Shown: in pieces, positions 22,252 to 33,479 of the stretch
Numbering within the stretch: position 1 is the stretch's first letter
Layout of the letters: every line of letters starts with the position of its first letter
Source of the DNA: Panicum virgatum
Taxonomy: Eukaryota > Streptophyta > Magnoliopsida > Poales > Poaceae
Reading direction: 5' to 3'
Length of the DNA stretch: 64,000 nt
NCBI RefSeq assembly: GCF_016808335.1
Contig: NC_053144.1
Span: 58,110,195 to 58,174,194, forward strand
Translations under genes and position numbers: made by a program
Notes under the pieces: model-generated
What the model was told of the DNA's origin: nothing
What the model saw: only the letters and a program-made list of their open reading frames with translations
Database searches by the model: none

Positions 22252-23535
22252 ATGAGTTCTTCTAGCTGTTCTAGTGAATCTGGAGACACTTCTGAGTCTC
22301 AGAATGCCATGGTTGTGGATGAGTCTGACGACGACGACGACGATTTTATGGTAGCAATGGTTGCTTTGGAATGGATGGCATCAGGCAATCTGCACAAGAA
22401 GACAATACATAATTCTTCATTACCTGTCATGACCGGTATACAGTGGGTTGAGTTAACACTACAAAATCCAGTTGATTGTTATGACATGTTCAGAATGCGA
22501 AGGTCAATTTTCTTACGGCTTCATGACACCTTGGTACAGAATTATGGATTGAAATCAAGCAGAGTATATTGTAGCAAGAAAGCCTTAGGAATGTTTTTAT
22601 GGGCTTGTGGTGCACCTCAATCTTTTAGGCAATGCAGGAACAAGTTTCGTCGATCATTAGAAACTATTAGTAGAAAATTTGCAGCAGTTCTTGATTCCAT
22701 TATGAGATTAGCTTTTGATATTGTGAGGCCAAAAGATCCACATTTTGGTACAATCCATCCTAGACTGCAAGAAGCAAGGTTCTGACCGCATTTTGAAGAT
22801 TGCATAGGTGCAATAGATGGTACTCATATACCGGTAACTGTGTCATTAAGTGAACAACCCAAATACATTGGTCGCCATAAGTATGCCTCACAAAATGTGA
22901 TGGCGGTATCTGACTTTGATATGCAGTTCATATTTGTTGTCACCGGTTGGCCTGGTTCTGTTCATGACACTCGTGTACTATTGGATACGCTAGTCACATA
23001 CAAGGACCAGTTTCCGCATCCTCCTCATGGTAAGAACAAGTTGCGGGCAATTTATTTTTCGATCAATAATTCCTCATTGCTACGTAACATGACATAAATT
23101 TGATATGCAGGAAAGTATTATCTTGTTGACTCTGGATACCCTAATAGAAAAGGATTTCTTGCACCCTACAAGGGGCAAAGGTATCATGTTTCCGAATGGC
23201 GTCATGGTCACCAACCAGTGGGATTGAAAGAGGTGTTTAATCATGCACATTCATCCCTTAGAAATGTGATTGAGCGGTCATTTGGAGTTCTAAAGATGAA
23301 GTGGCGCATTCTCAAGAACTTGCCCAGTTATCCAGTTAACAAGCAGTCCAAGATTATAGTTGCTTGTATGGCCCTTCACAATTTCATTAGGGAATGTGAC
23401 TTAGAAGATCCGCATTTTGAAGAAGACGTTGAAGATGATAGTCCTCATCCCACTTATGATGACGATGGTGGTACTGGAGATGATGTCGATATGAATGCAT
23501 TTCGTGATGCGATCGCTACCGCTATGGTTTCGTGA
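22252..23535 (+). pseudogene. PIF/Harbinger DDE transposase with one stop codon
   Basis: The transposase cuts and rejoins the element ends. Exon 1 is 22252-23029 and exon 2 is 23111-23535, with a GTAAGA donor and GCAG acceptor, about 400 residues. The start is the ATG of MSSSSCSSES. Other upstream in-frame starts are TTG only. The DDE triad is visible: D189 in GAIDGTH, D266 in VDSGYPN and E314 in VIERSFGVLK. The D-to-E spacing of 47 residues is right for Harbinger. A single TGA at 22783-22785 interrupts the frame just before the first D; everything after it is open. It appears inactivated by one point mutation in this copy, unless the stop is a sequencing error. Confidence 0.88.
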
Positions 23536-23905
23536 TTTAGTTTATAAATTAGTTGTATCCATCATTTATGTACTCAATGTTTAGAAATTAGTGCTGGCAC
23601 ATCTCTTGGGCTAATTGTGATATTAATCTATTTGACCTAATAGTAATATAATTATGTAGTCAAGATTGTAAAAAATTATAAGAATTATTGAATTCTGCTC
23701 GTATTTAGCAAACAAATGAGATATCATCAGCCTCAAGGGTATTTCAGACTTTATACCACTCAGCTCAGAGAATCGGCTCAAAATAATCAGGATTGCCAAA
23801 TACCCAGCTTATTCAGACAGCCGATTCTCCAAACAGCTGGCTTATCTCAGAATCCTGATTCTCAGAAAAGCGAAGTCCAGAAAAACGGAAACAAACAGGG
23901 CCCAA

Positions 23906-24228
23906 ATCGGTTTGCTCGGGTCTGAGGCAGCTGTGCTCAGGCTGTCCGCACTCGTCGTACTTCAAATTCATACTCTAAATTGAATATTCTATTTTGGTCA
24001 TCAAGATTCCATCCTCTATCTTCGTTTCTTCAGCGCTCGTCATACTCTATATCTCATTCTCTATATCCTGGTCATCTACGTTTCCTACTCAAATCTACTA
24101 TACCCACTCCTTCTATAGTCACTGACGGGTGGGACCCACACTTTATCTCTTTTACATCTCCCTCCTCTTTTCTCTCCCTCCCCTGCTCTGTCCTCCCCTG
24201 CGCGTCAGGGCCGGCCGGCGGGGCATTG
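23906..24228. other. Short gap between PIF element and LTR array
   Basis: Mixed to GC-rich sequence. It includes GGGTGGGACCCACA at 24127, a promoter-like palindrome common in grass 5' regions. No gene is seen. Confidence 0.3.
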
Positions 24229-26916
24229 AAGCGTCCCCTCATAAGAGAAGACTTAAATGTGATACCAACATCAGTCCCAGGAGGTTGATGACACATTTAT
24301 TACAACAGATGGTTCATCACCGTACAACTCTACGCGGTAATGGGCAGTGAAGCGCTGCTATCGCGAGGATTACAACTAAAACCCACACAACTACATTAAC
24401 TACGAAGAGTGGGTCATCAGAGTCTTGCGCCATACGAAACTTTCTGCGGGTGACCCTATCCACAGGCAAGGCTGGGTGCAGGACAGTACCCTACTCGACG
24501 TCTTCGGGAACGTAGTCTGGATCTTCCTCTGAAAAAAATTAAGAATGGGATGAGTACAAACGTACTCAGCAAGTCCAACCACACCCACGGAGGGGGTATA
24601 AACAGAATATAATGCACAGGGTAAATCAAGGATAAGGTTAGGGTTTAATTTGCGGAAAGCAATATTTTATGCAGGGGTTCATTTGAAAGAAAGGATTTTC
24701 AAGCAAGTTTTTCTTGCACCGAGTAACACGTAGTGTTGACCCACACAAGATCCAAGTTTTAAGCAGCTACTGGACTCCTCATCCGCCGTAGCACACGTCA
24801 TAACTGCCGGACACTTTTCCCAAAACAACTCATGCTTACCCATCCCAAAAGAAACACTAGTTGCGTGACCACACCGTAACTCGCCCAATACCGTGGGCAT
24901 GGCTATTCGAATAGATTTCAACTCTGCAGAGGTGTGCAACTTTACCCACAAGCGAGGTACCATAACTCGATTACTGTAGTGTCGGTGCAGATCCCAACAA
25001 AGCCATTACCCACCTTAGCTAGACCTGACTAGCCATCATGGGATCCACCAAGGGGTCATTGACCTATCACAGAGGTTTTAATCGGGACATAAGTCACACA
25101 GAGCTAATCCCTTCTCCTTGATCACCCGTTGCTCTCAGCTCTCCTGATGGCTATCAGACTAACTAGTGGGGTTTATGCTAAGCCGTTGCCCATTCAACGG
25201 TCGAGTGGTTTGCACGATAGTGGAGTTAGGTGAGATGACACACCAACTCGGTCCTTAGTTGTGAGAATATGGATATCTCCCTTTCTTGCTCTGCCACACA
25301 GGCACGAGCACACCAATCGGCAAATCACACAGAAATGCCATCCATCCCGTCTAAACGTATCTTTCGAAATTCCACATTTCTCCCTTCCCACACACGCACA
25401 CCTTTTTTTGTAAAACAAGTTGTATTGCGTATAAGGTCCTAAGCGTTCTAGCAGCGATTAATGTCCAAACAAAACACATTCAGACATTAATCTAGGTGGT
25501 GAAGGAATGGTTATAACAAATCAAGGAGTGGCTATCCAACCATGTTTTCAACAGGCAAAACATATGCAATTTTATAAAACAGGCCAATAGGTTGTGTTTA
25601 TAAAAACTATGACAAAACATGCATCAAAGGGCGGGATTGAACTTGCCGCCTTCAAATCCTTCCGGGGGTTCCTGATCGAAGTGCTATCCTTCGGGCTCGG
25701 GGTCGCAGAACTAATCCTCATTTGCTTGCTCGCAGTGCCGCTCGTCAACGGGCTCTCCTTCATTCACACTGTGATCTACGACGTATACAAACAAGCACAC
25801 AATCAAGAAAAAGAAATAAAAGCTTTATCGTTGAGCTCGAATCGGAAACGATTAGGATATGGAGGTAGGGGTAATATTTTTGGGCAATTTCCTAATGGCA
25901 TGGCCATAAATATGCTAGGAAAGGTGTGGTAAAGTTTCAGGTCGATCGGAGGTTGTTGGGCGCATAAAATAATAGGTTATGTAAAGGTTTAGGGGTTAAA
26001 CAAGGAGTCAGGGACCTGTTTGTAATTATTCTCGAGAAGGCAGGGGCTTGACTATAATTTTTGGAAACATCTGGCCTACTCTGGAAATGTCAGGGTTTAT
26101 TTAGAATTATGTTTATATGAGGGAAGGGTTTATTTTGAAATAGAATAAAGGGAAGGGATTCTTTTGCAAAAAGGCAAATGAGTGGAAGGGCTCTTTATAG
26201 AATAGAGAAAAGGGGAGGGGTTTTTGGAAAATTTGCCATCTTCTTCCTCCTCTCTTCACGGGAAACAGAGGAAGGGAGGGGCGGGCGCAGGCGGCGCCTG
26301 GCCGGCGGCCCTGGGCCGCGATGGCGGAAGGGAGGAGGGGGAAAAGGGACCAGGCGGCGCTAGGAGTCGATCCCCCTCCCCAATTTCAGAGGAGGGACCC
26401 GCAGGGAGGGGTGTGGCGGCCGTGGCCATGGCGGGCGGGCGGCGACCGCGGGCAGTGCCGGTGGGGGCAGCTCGGAGCGGGCGCTTGTGGGGGAAAGGGA
26501 GAGGGAGGAGCGAGGACTCCATCCCCCCGCTCACCTTGGGCGGAATCCGCTCGGGGGCCTCTTTATAGCCGAGGAAAGGCGGTGGAGCGGAGGGGCACCG
26601 CTGGTGCCGGGCGGCGGCCATTAATGGCGCTCAGGGTGTCGCGGAGCTACATGACGCGCGATTCGCGGCGTCGACGCGACGTCTCGGGCAGCGGCATGGT
26701 GTGCAAGAGGAAGGCGAGCACGTGGAGGGGCCCCCGGGGCGCTGTGCTTGTCACCGAGCGGCTCGAGCGGCGAGGTGGCGGCGCTGTGCGGCCGGCGGCG
26801 AGGGCGGGGCGGCGCACGTGGCGTTGCTCGCGGAGCGGCGAGCGGCGCGGCGGTGATGGCGGCCTTGTGGCATGCGCGTGGAGCGCGTGGAGGCGGCCGG
26901 GTACGGGCGCGCGAGT
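24229..26916 (-). mobile_element. Truncated LTR, copy B (probable Gypsy)
   Basis: From 24876 to about 26690 this runs parallel to copy A (26917-28690) with clear similarity throughout. The blocks around 24900-25260, 25590-25800 and 26560-26640 are closest. It continues about 600 bp further left than copy A (to near 24229) but lacks the part that holds copy A's TGTGACATCCCG end. The left limit is approximate. Open frames in it recur in copy A and are shadows of the LTR, not genes. Confidence 0.7.
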
Positions 26917-29187
26917 ACCATAACTCGCCCAGTACCGTGGGCACGGCTATTCGAATAGATTTTAACTCTGCAGAGGTGTGCAACTTTACCCACAAGCGGG
27001 GTACCACAACTCGATCACCGTAGTGTCGGTGCAGATCCCAACAAAGCCATTACCCACCTTAGCTAGACCTGACTAGCCATCACGGGATCCACCAAGGGGT
27101 CATTGACCTATCACAAAGGTTTTAACCGGGACATAAGTCACACAGAGCTAATCCCTTCTCCTTAATCACCCGTTGCTCTCAGCTCTCCTGATGGCTATCA
27201 GACTAACTAGTGGGGTTTATGCTAAGCCGTTGCCCATACAACGGTCGAGTGGTTTGCACGATAGTGGAGTTAGGCAAGATGACACATCAACTCGGTCCTT
27301 AATTGTGACAAGATGGATATCTCCCATCCTTGCTCAACCACATAGGTACGAGCACACTATTTGGCAATTCACACAGAAGTGCCATCCATCCCGTCTAAAC
27401 TCATCTTTCGAAAATTCCACATTTTCCCTTCCCACACACTCACACATTTTCTTTTTATAAAACAGTTGTAACGTGTTTAAGGTCCTAAGCATTATAGCAA
27501 CGATTAACGTCCAAACAGAACACATTCAGACATTAATCTAGGTGGTCAAGGAATGATTATAACAAATCAAGAGGTGGCTATTCAACCGTGTTTTCAGCAC
27601 ATAAAACACATGCAGTTTTGTAAAACCGGCCAATAGGTTGTGTTTATAAAAACTGGGACAAAACATGCATCAAAGGGCGGGATTGAACTTGCCGTTCTCA
27701 AAGCCTTCTGGGAAGTCCTGATCGAGGTACTGTCCTTCAGGTTCGGGGTCCCGGAACTGGTCCTCGTTCACTTGCTCGTGGTACTGCTCGTCGACGGGTT
27801 CTCTTTTGTTCACACCGTGATCTATGACGCACACAAGCAAGCACACAATCAAGAAAAAATAAAGATTTGATCGTTGAGCTCGAATCGAGAACAATTAAGA
27901 TATGAAGATAGGAGTGATATTTTTGGGCGGTTTTCTAATGGCATGGCCGAAATTATATTGGAAATGGCGTGGTCGAATTTTGGGAGAATTGGAGGATGTT
28001 TGGCGCATGAAATGATGGATTAAGGGAGTGGTTAGGGGCTAAACTGGGGTTCGGGGACCTATTTATAATCATCTGTGGAAAGGGAAGGGCTTGTTTGGAA
28101 TTACTAGAAATATCTGGGTCACACTAAAAAGGCAGGGGTTTAATCATGAATATCTTTGCATAGTGGAGGGACTAATTTTCTAAAGAAATAAAGGGGAGGG
28201 GCTTCTTTGGGAAAGAACTAGAGAGAGGTGGGAGGGCTCTTAAACAAAAAGGAGAGAAGGGAGGGGCCTGGGGGCAAAACTGCCCCCTTCTTCTTCCTCC
28301 CGACACAGGAGCGGACAGGGGAAAGGGTCCAGGAGGAGGGGGCATGGGGCCTGCGGCCCTGGGCGCGAGGGAGGCCAGGAAGTGGGGGAAAACGGAGAGG
28401 AGGCCAAGGGGGTTCGATTCCCCTCCTCACCTTGATCTGGGATGGAGCGAGGCGGGCTGCCCACGGCGGCGGGCGGAGGTGGGGCGACAGCGGCTATGAT
28501 GGCGGCGCTGCGAGGCTGGGGAGAGGGCATGCGGTGGCGGAGGTGGTTGTGGTGGCCGAGAGCTGCGCGGAGGCCCTATTTATAGGCCGGGAGAGGCGGT
28601 GGAGAGGGCGGGGGGGGGCACCGGTGGCTGAGCTCGGTGGCCATTAATGGCGGTTTGGCCTCATCGGGGTGTCGCGGAGCGGCGGCACGATTAGCGACGG
28701 CGTACAGGACGACGAGACGGCTAAGGCAACGGCGAGCAGCGCGCCGGGCATCCCGGATGCGTGGTGCACGTGGGGGAGGGTGCGTGCTGCACGTGGCACA
28801 GGGAGGTGGCTGTTCGTACGGGAGCAGGAAGCGGGAAGAGAAGAAGAGAGGAGGAAGGAGAAGGGAAAAAGAAAAGAAAAAGAGAGGGAGAGAGGGAAAA
28901 AGAGAGAGAAAAGGGACATCGCGGCGGCGGAATTCGCGGCGGCGACCGCGGCCGGACGAGCACGCGCACCGGTCGGCGAAGCGCCGCGCGTTGCGCGGAA
29001 CGAGGGAAAGAAATCGATGGGAATTTGTACCGGTGTCGGGACGGCGGGTCGCCGGGAATAATTTCAAGGGATCAGGATCTTGGGCGAAAGGGATTTAGGA
29101 AAGTTTTGAGCTCAACGATGAAAAGAAATTTTAAAAATTATTTTTAGCGCGTGATTTATCTTGGTAAATTTTTCGGGATGTCACAGA
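26917..29187 (-). mobile_element. Truncated LTR, copy A (probable Gypsy)
   Basis: On the minus strand it begins TGTGACATCCCGAAAAATTT at 29187, the usual start of a large grass LTR family. It runs to 26917, where it stops abruptly at the junction with copy B. The last 600 bp present in copy B are missing. The Gypsy assignment rests on the terminus only. Confidence 0.7.
28830..28915 (+). repeat. Homopurine tract of about 85 bp
   Basis: Almost uninterrupted G and A (for example GAAGAGAAGAAGAGAGGAGG), inside LTR copy A near its 5' side. It is non-coding. Confidence 0.85.
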
Positions 29188-30771
29188 CGGCGACGCGGCT
29201 CGCAAGACATAGGCCACGCGCGGATCTCCTCGGCTCGGCCATGGCGGAGGCCATGGCGGCGGCGGCGTGGCTCGCCACGTCTCGGAGTGGCGGCGGAGGC
29301 CATGACGTTGTGGCCTCGAGCTGGCATGCCGCGTCCTCCTCCCTCCTCGCCCCTTCTCTTGGCCCGAGTTTGTGACGCCGGCGGCGGGTGAGCGCGCGGG
29401 CGCCCCGTCTCGTGCAGCCGCCGGCGGGAGCGCACATGCCATTGAGCGAGGCACGGTGGATGGAGCAAGGAGGCGCAGGGAGGATGGAGCTGCGGTCGGC
29501 ATCCGGGATGAAGCAGTCGACGGCTTCCGTGCTCCCTCCGCTCGTGCTCCGCGCGAAGGGCGGTGGCCGCCAGATCTGTGGGCGGAGGCCATGGCTGCGG
29601 GTGGTGGCGGGGGTGCGGAGCGGCGCCCCTCCCCTGCTAGCCTCCGCTCGTGCTTCGCCTGCGCCACGTCAGCGGATGGCGAGCCCGCGCTACCTGCGCT
29701 CGGGGTACCGGATGGGTGGAGGTGCGCTATTTTTCCGCATGGGTTAGAGTACCCCGCTGCGGAGGATTTTGCGGTAAAAAACTACAGCAAACGGGTACCG
29801 TTTTTTTACAGAGCGCCACTGGGGGCAGCCTCAGCCACCGCCCACCGCACCAGCCAGCTCAGCCACCGCCCATCACACCAGCCAGCTCAGCAAGCCATGT
29901 TACGGCTAGGCCTGACTCCAGTGAACAACAGCAGAGCAGCATCTGCCCAGATGGCTAGGCCGGGCCTGGGCCCAGGAAAAGGCGAATACGGCGGTTGGAC
30001 CCAAAAGACAAGAAGAAGGCCTGGGTCAGGCTGGGTGGGCATGGGCCAGAATGGGCTCTCCGTCACAAACACAGGTGTGTGAAAACAGAAATATCCCCCG
30101 TCCATACTTCATACACTCCACTGGTAGCAGGGTAGGTGGAAGAAAACCTTCCGTCCTACTCCGTCCCGTGAAGAACTCAAAACATGCCAAAGTGGCCTGC
30201 GGCCTGTTTTGCTTGCCTTTCAATCACAATCTTCTCTATATACGAATTCTGGATCAAACCGCGGGCGCCCGATAGGGCCACGTAGCCCGTTAACCTGATA
30301 GCCGTCGGATCCAGCCAAGACACGATGTGGACCGTATGATCGGGTTCGTAGCGGGTGTCACACCCGTTAAGCCATGGTCGCGAATTCTCTTGAACCCGCT
30401 CGCGGCCCGCACCTCCTTCCTCCCGGCGCGGGCATCGCCGCCGCAGGTGCTGCGTTCCCAGCCATCCCGGCGCGACCACGCTGGTGACAGCCCAGCGGCC
30501 CCTGGCGACCTCAGCGTAGACAGGGTGCGGGCGCGGCGAACCCGGCCGCTCCAGTCCCGGCCATCCTGGCGCACGGGTGGGGACGGGGGCCCCATCGGCC
30601 ATGCGACCTCAGCGCGGCCGGCGGTGCGGGCGTGCTCGACCTCCACAGCTTTCCCCAAGGTACCTTGCTGTCGGCCAGACCCTGTGACTCGCTCGCCAAT
30701 CTTCGACCTCCACCCAGCATGAAGCCCGTGGGTGTTGAGGAGCATTAGATGGCGTTGCCTCTCCCCGTTTA
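29188..30771. other. GC-rich intergenic, no gene recognised
   Basis: Long overlapping open frames exist on both strands but show no domain. A 28-bp unit beginning CAGCCACCGCCCACCGCACC is repeated twice at about 29832-29887. The block 30270-30720 resembles a GC-rich gene or promoter edge but has no identifiable product. Confidence 0.35.
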
Positions 30772-32079
30772 TCTCTATATAAGTACATACGCCGTCACCG
30801 CGAGTGGATGTGCATGGCTACCTCAATCACGCTAATGTCTGCTGCGTCACTACCCCAAATGCTTGAACCGACAGGTACAAACAGTGTGCTTAAAGTCTTC
30901 AACCCTCCATCTCCATAGATAATTTGTTCCTCCTTCGATTTGTTACAAGGAAATTGCATATATCATTTTTCCTCTGAATTCCACTATCCAACACTGTCAA
31001 AGATTGATGTTCAGAACTTCAGACGCAGGCATGCAGCTGTTGTATTCAGCTTATAAAACAAAATTTTCCTTCCTTTGAAATGTGGAGACCTAAATGTCCT
31101 ATGCTACAGTAGTACAATAAAATTTCTTATTGTACTAATGGTTTAAGTTATACAAATATTCATAATGACAAATTGTTCCAAACTGCGTTGAGTAAGAAAG
31201 AGAGTTCTCATTGTGACATTAAAGAATGTATATTTTGAAGCCAGCTCCTTTAAAATAATTTTAACTTTTAATTTCCATATATTGCTTTAAGAATTAAATT
31301 CATATTAACTTCATGACTTCTAATTTTGATATACTACAAACACATTGACGTTTGAACTATAACAGGAGATATGTGCTTACTCTTGTAAGCATATCTTCAT
31401 TCCAAAACTTATAACTAGCTAGATAGTGCTTATTCTAAATCACAAACCCAAAGTACATAAACACACTTAGTCCCCGACTGCTTCATGATAACAAATAAAT
31501 ATATAATACTCGAACATTCAAAAATACAACATACATTGCGATCAGGGTCATACTAGGTATTCATTTCTAAACCCTAATTTGCATATCACATTATCATATT
31601 GTCAACAAACCTATCCATTACGTACGGGTAAAATAGGAATGATGCCACCTTACCTTGTTACCATGAAAAATCAAACCCATGTTATTTACCATTGAGTTTA
31701 ATAGCCAGTGATTATCCAACAATATTAGATTGACATGCTGAAACCTCATAACTTCAGGTTTCTGCTCTTCAGGCCTTTTTGATGTTTGGTACAGTTCTAG
31801 GAGCTGATATTTCTTGCCTCATGAGAGAGCTTACGAAATCATTTTTCTGCTCTAATTAATAAGATATGCATTCCCCTGCCCACGAGAAATGACGACTATA
31901 CTTTTTCACATCCAAAAATCACTTTGCAATTTGTGTCTACACTCTGCAGTGATAACAAAGCCAATAGAAGATTACAACTAATTAAATTACCAGTACACAA
32001 TATGCTTGTTTTCATGTAAAGCTGGCCAGAAACTGACCCAACTCAGGTAGGGCGCGGCAAAGCCGCGCCAAGTTTCTAG
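30772..32079 (+). mobile_element. Probable Helitron, clear 3' end
   Basis: The 3' end is textbook: hairpin GGCGCGGCAAAGCCGCGCC (32051-32069), then AAGTTT and CTAG at 32076-32079, followed by T. A candidate 5' end, TCTCTATATAAGTACATACG at 30772 after host A, gives a 1.3-kb AT-rich non-autonomous element. The 5' end is much less certain than the 3' end. Confidence 0.6.
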
Positions 32080-32885
32080 TTCCTTCTATTTTGCTTCGGC
32101 CTAATCCGGCAAACCAAACAGCCTGGATCTGAGTTGACCCAATGATCCGATAATATGTTGACCGGCTACTGGTTGGTCGCATCCCGAGGTTCACCCAGCC
32201 ATGGATGCACGTGCAAATAGTACAGGCACGCAGCCGCCCCAGCTCCAGCTCGTGGTTAAACAATCGATCAACGGTCAAAACTCCTAACGGCCACCCAAGC
32301 AATCCAACCTGGCTGCTGATGCCAGCCACGCACTGCTCCCTCGGCAAGCCGTCCGCAAGCATTCAGGACCCAGGGAGGGAGACCGCGCGCCTACGTAATC
32401 GCCGACGCACGCTCGCGCGACCGGGCGGGTCTAGACGTTGGGTGCGCGCGTCAACGTTCAAGGTGAGGGCGTAGCTGCGGGTTTGACTGCTTCACCTTTG
32501 CTTACTTTGATCTGTGCTACGAAGGAACTGCCGACGAGACGGAGATCCAATGGCAACGCGGAGCCCGACTAAAGACAGCAAGAATCATTATCTTTTTTTT
32601 TCTGTTTGTGGTCAATCGGTCAAGCTCTGTCCACTCGACCACGGCACCTCCTGCTTCTTCCGCCGGTCGTGGTGTCGGCGGTGAACGATGCGTCGATGCC
32701 CGCCGAGGCGTGTCCAGTGTTTTTACCCTTCTTCCCCTGAAGAAACAGACGACGTATCCAGATTTCGAAGGCGTGAAAGACCTCCCCGCACGTAGGGCCT
32801 GTTCTGATGATTGAATTCAGCCCATTCGTTTCCCGTCGATCTCAAAGCAGCTAGTCGTCCGCGTTCGAAAAAGGCTACCGTACCG
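32080..32885. other. Intergenic, no gene recognised
   Basis: Mixed sequence with several short open frames and no recognised domain. Confidence 0.35.
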
Positions 32886-33117
32886 GCGCCACCATGGCAC
32901 TTAGTTGCACGAGCATCCAGTTCAAAGAACAGTGAAACCCCACATCTGGAAGCCAGCGGTAGAACTTGGCATACAGTTCTCGTGCCAAAGTAGGTGTGTG
33001 GTAAAAAAAAAAAAGGCAGACTCACTTTCCTCTGGTTGTCGTCTCACTGAGTCTGCACTAAATGAAGTAGTTCTTTTTCCCCCTTACATCACCAATTTGA
33101 TTCTAGCAAGTTGAGGC
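32886..33117. repeat. Dispersed repeat, copy 1 (partner at 41770-42025)
   Basis: Shared blocks in the same order are AGTTGCACGAGCATCC, CCCCACRTCTGGAAGC, CAGTTCTCGTGCCAAAGT, an A-rich run, CTCGTCTCACTG or the like, and CACATCACCAATNTGATTCT. No terminal inverted repeats were seen. The order and spacing of blocks suggest one ancestral sequence of about 230 bp; the class is unknown. Confidence 0.75.
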
Positions 33118-33129
33118 AACCCCAGGGTT

Positions 33130-33470
33130 GCGCGAGGAGAGGGGGCATTGGCGCCGCCCGGGAGCTGTTCGACGAGAGCCCTGTGAAGGACCCGTGTCCT
33201 GGAACGTGATGATCACAGCTTACGCCAAGAGGGGAGAGACGGCCCTGGCTAGGGAATTGTTCGACCGCGTTCCTGATCGTGATGCCGTGTCATGGAATGC
33301 CATGATTTCTGGGTACGTGAGAAGTGGCTCACACAGGCATGCGATGGAGCTCTTTGAGCAGATGCGGGGCGTGGGAGAAAAGCCACAGATACTATCAAGG
33401 TGCTCAGCTTGTTGTCACTAGTCAGCCTGTGCTGACTCTGGTGATCTCGATGTTGGCCAGACAGCCAGAA
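33130..33470 (+). pseudogene. Pentatricopeptide-repeat (PPR) gene fragment
   Basis: The fragment encodes about two and a half PPR motifs: VSWNVMITAYAKRGETALAR, ELFDRVPDRDAVSWNAMISG and AMELFEQMRGVGEKP. These VSWN / MISGY motifs are typical of PLS-class PPR proteins, which bind organellar RNA. The frame then breaks near 33385; LSACADSGDLDVG can be read in other frames to about 33460. There is no proper start, no E/DYW tail, and normal PPR proteins are several times longer. This is a truncated, decayed fragment. Confidence 0.8.
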
Positions 33471-33479
33471 TGGGGGGGA

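Larger units (their letters stand above)
19915..23902 (+). mobile_element. PIF/Harbinger DNA transposon, near complete
   Basis: The left end reads GGCCGCGTGTTTGTATTCG and the right end, inverted, reads GGCCCTGTTTGTTTCCG, both PIF-type. CAA flanks both sides (19912-19914 and 23903-23905), a three-base duplication as the superfamily makes, though TTA/TAA is more usual. The 3,988-bp element carries both genes expected of an autonomous copy, a Myb/SANT-like protein and a DDE transposase, on the same strand, preceded by a GC-rich leader. Each gene has a lesion, so the copy is probably dead but could have been active fairly recently. Confidence 0.85.

Noticed and set aside
24679..27007. Two near-identical minus-strand frames starting MVPRLWVKLHTSAELKSIRI, one in each LTR copy
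   Set aside because: They are repeated because the LTRs are repeated; the conserved stretch is short, starts internally and has no known domain.
24124..29192. GACGG at 24124 and just after 29187 as target duplication of the LTR pair
   Set aside because: The base after the left GACGG does not start a TG terminus, and LTR similarity does not reach that far left.
33128..33421. A functional small PPR gene
   Set aside because: It has too few repeats, no start context, and a frame break after the second repeat.
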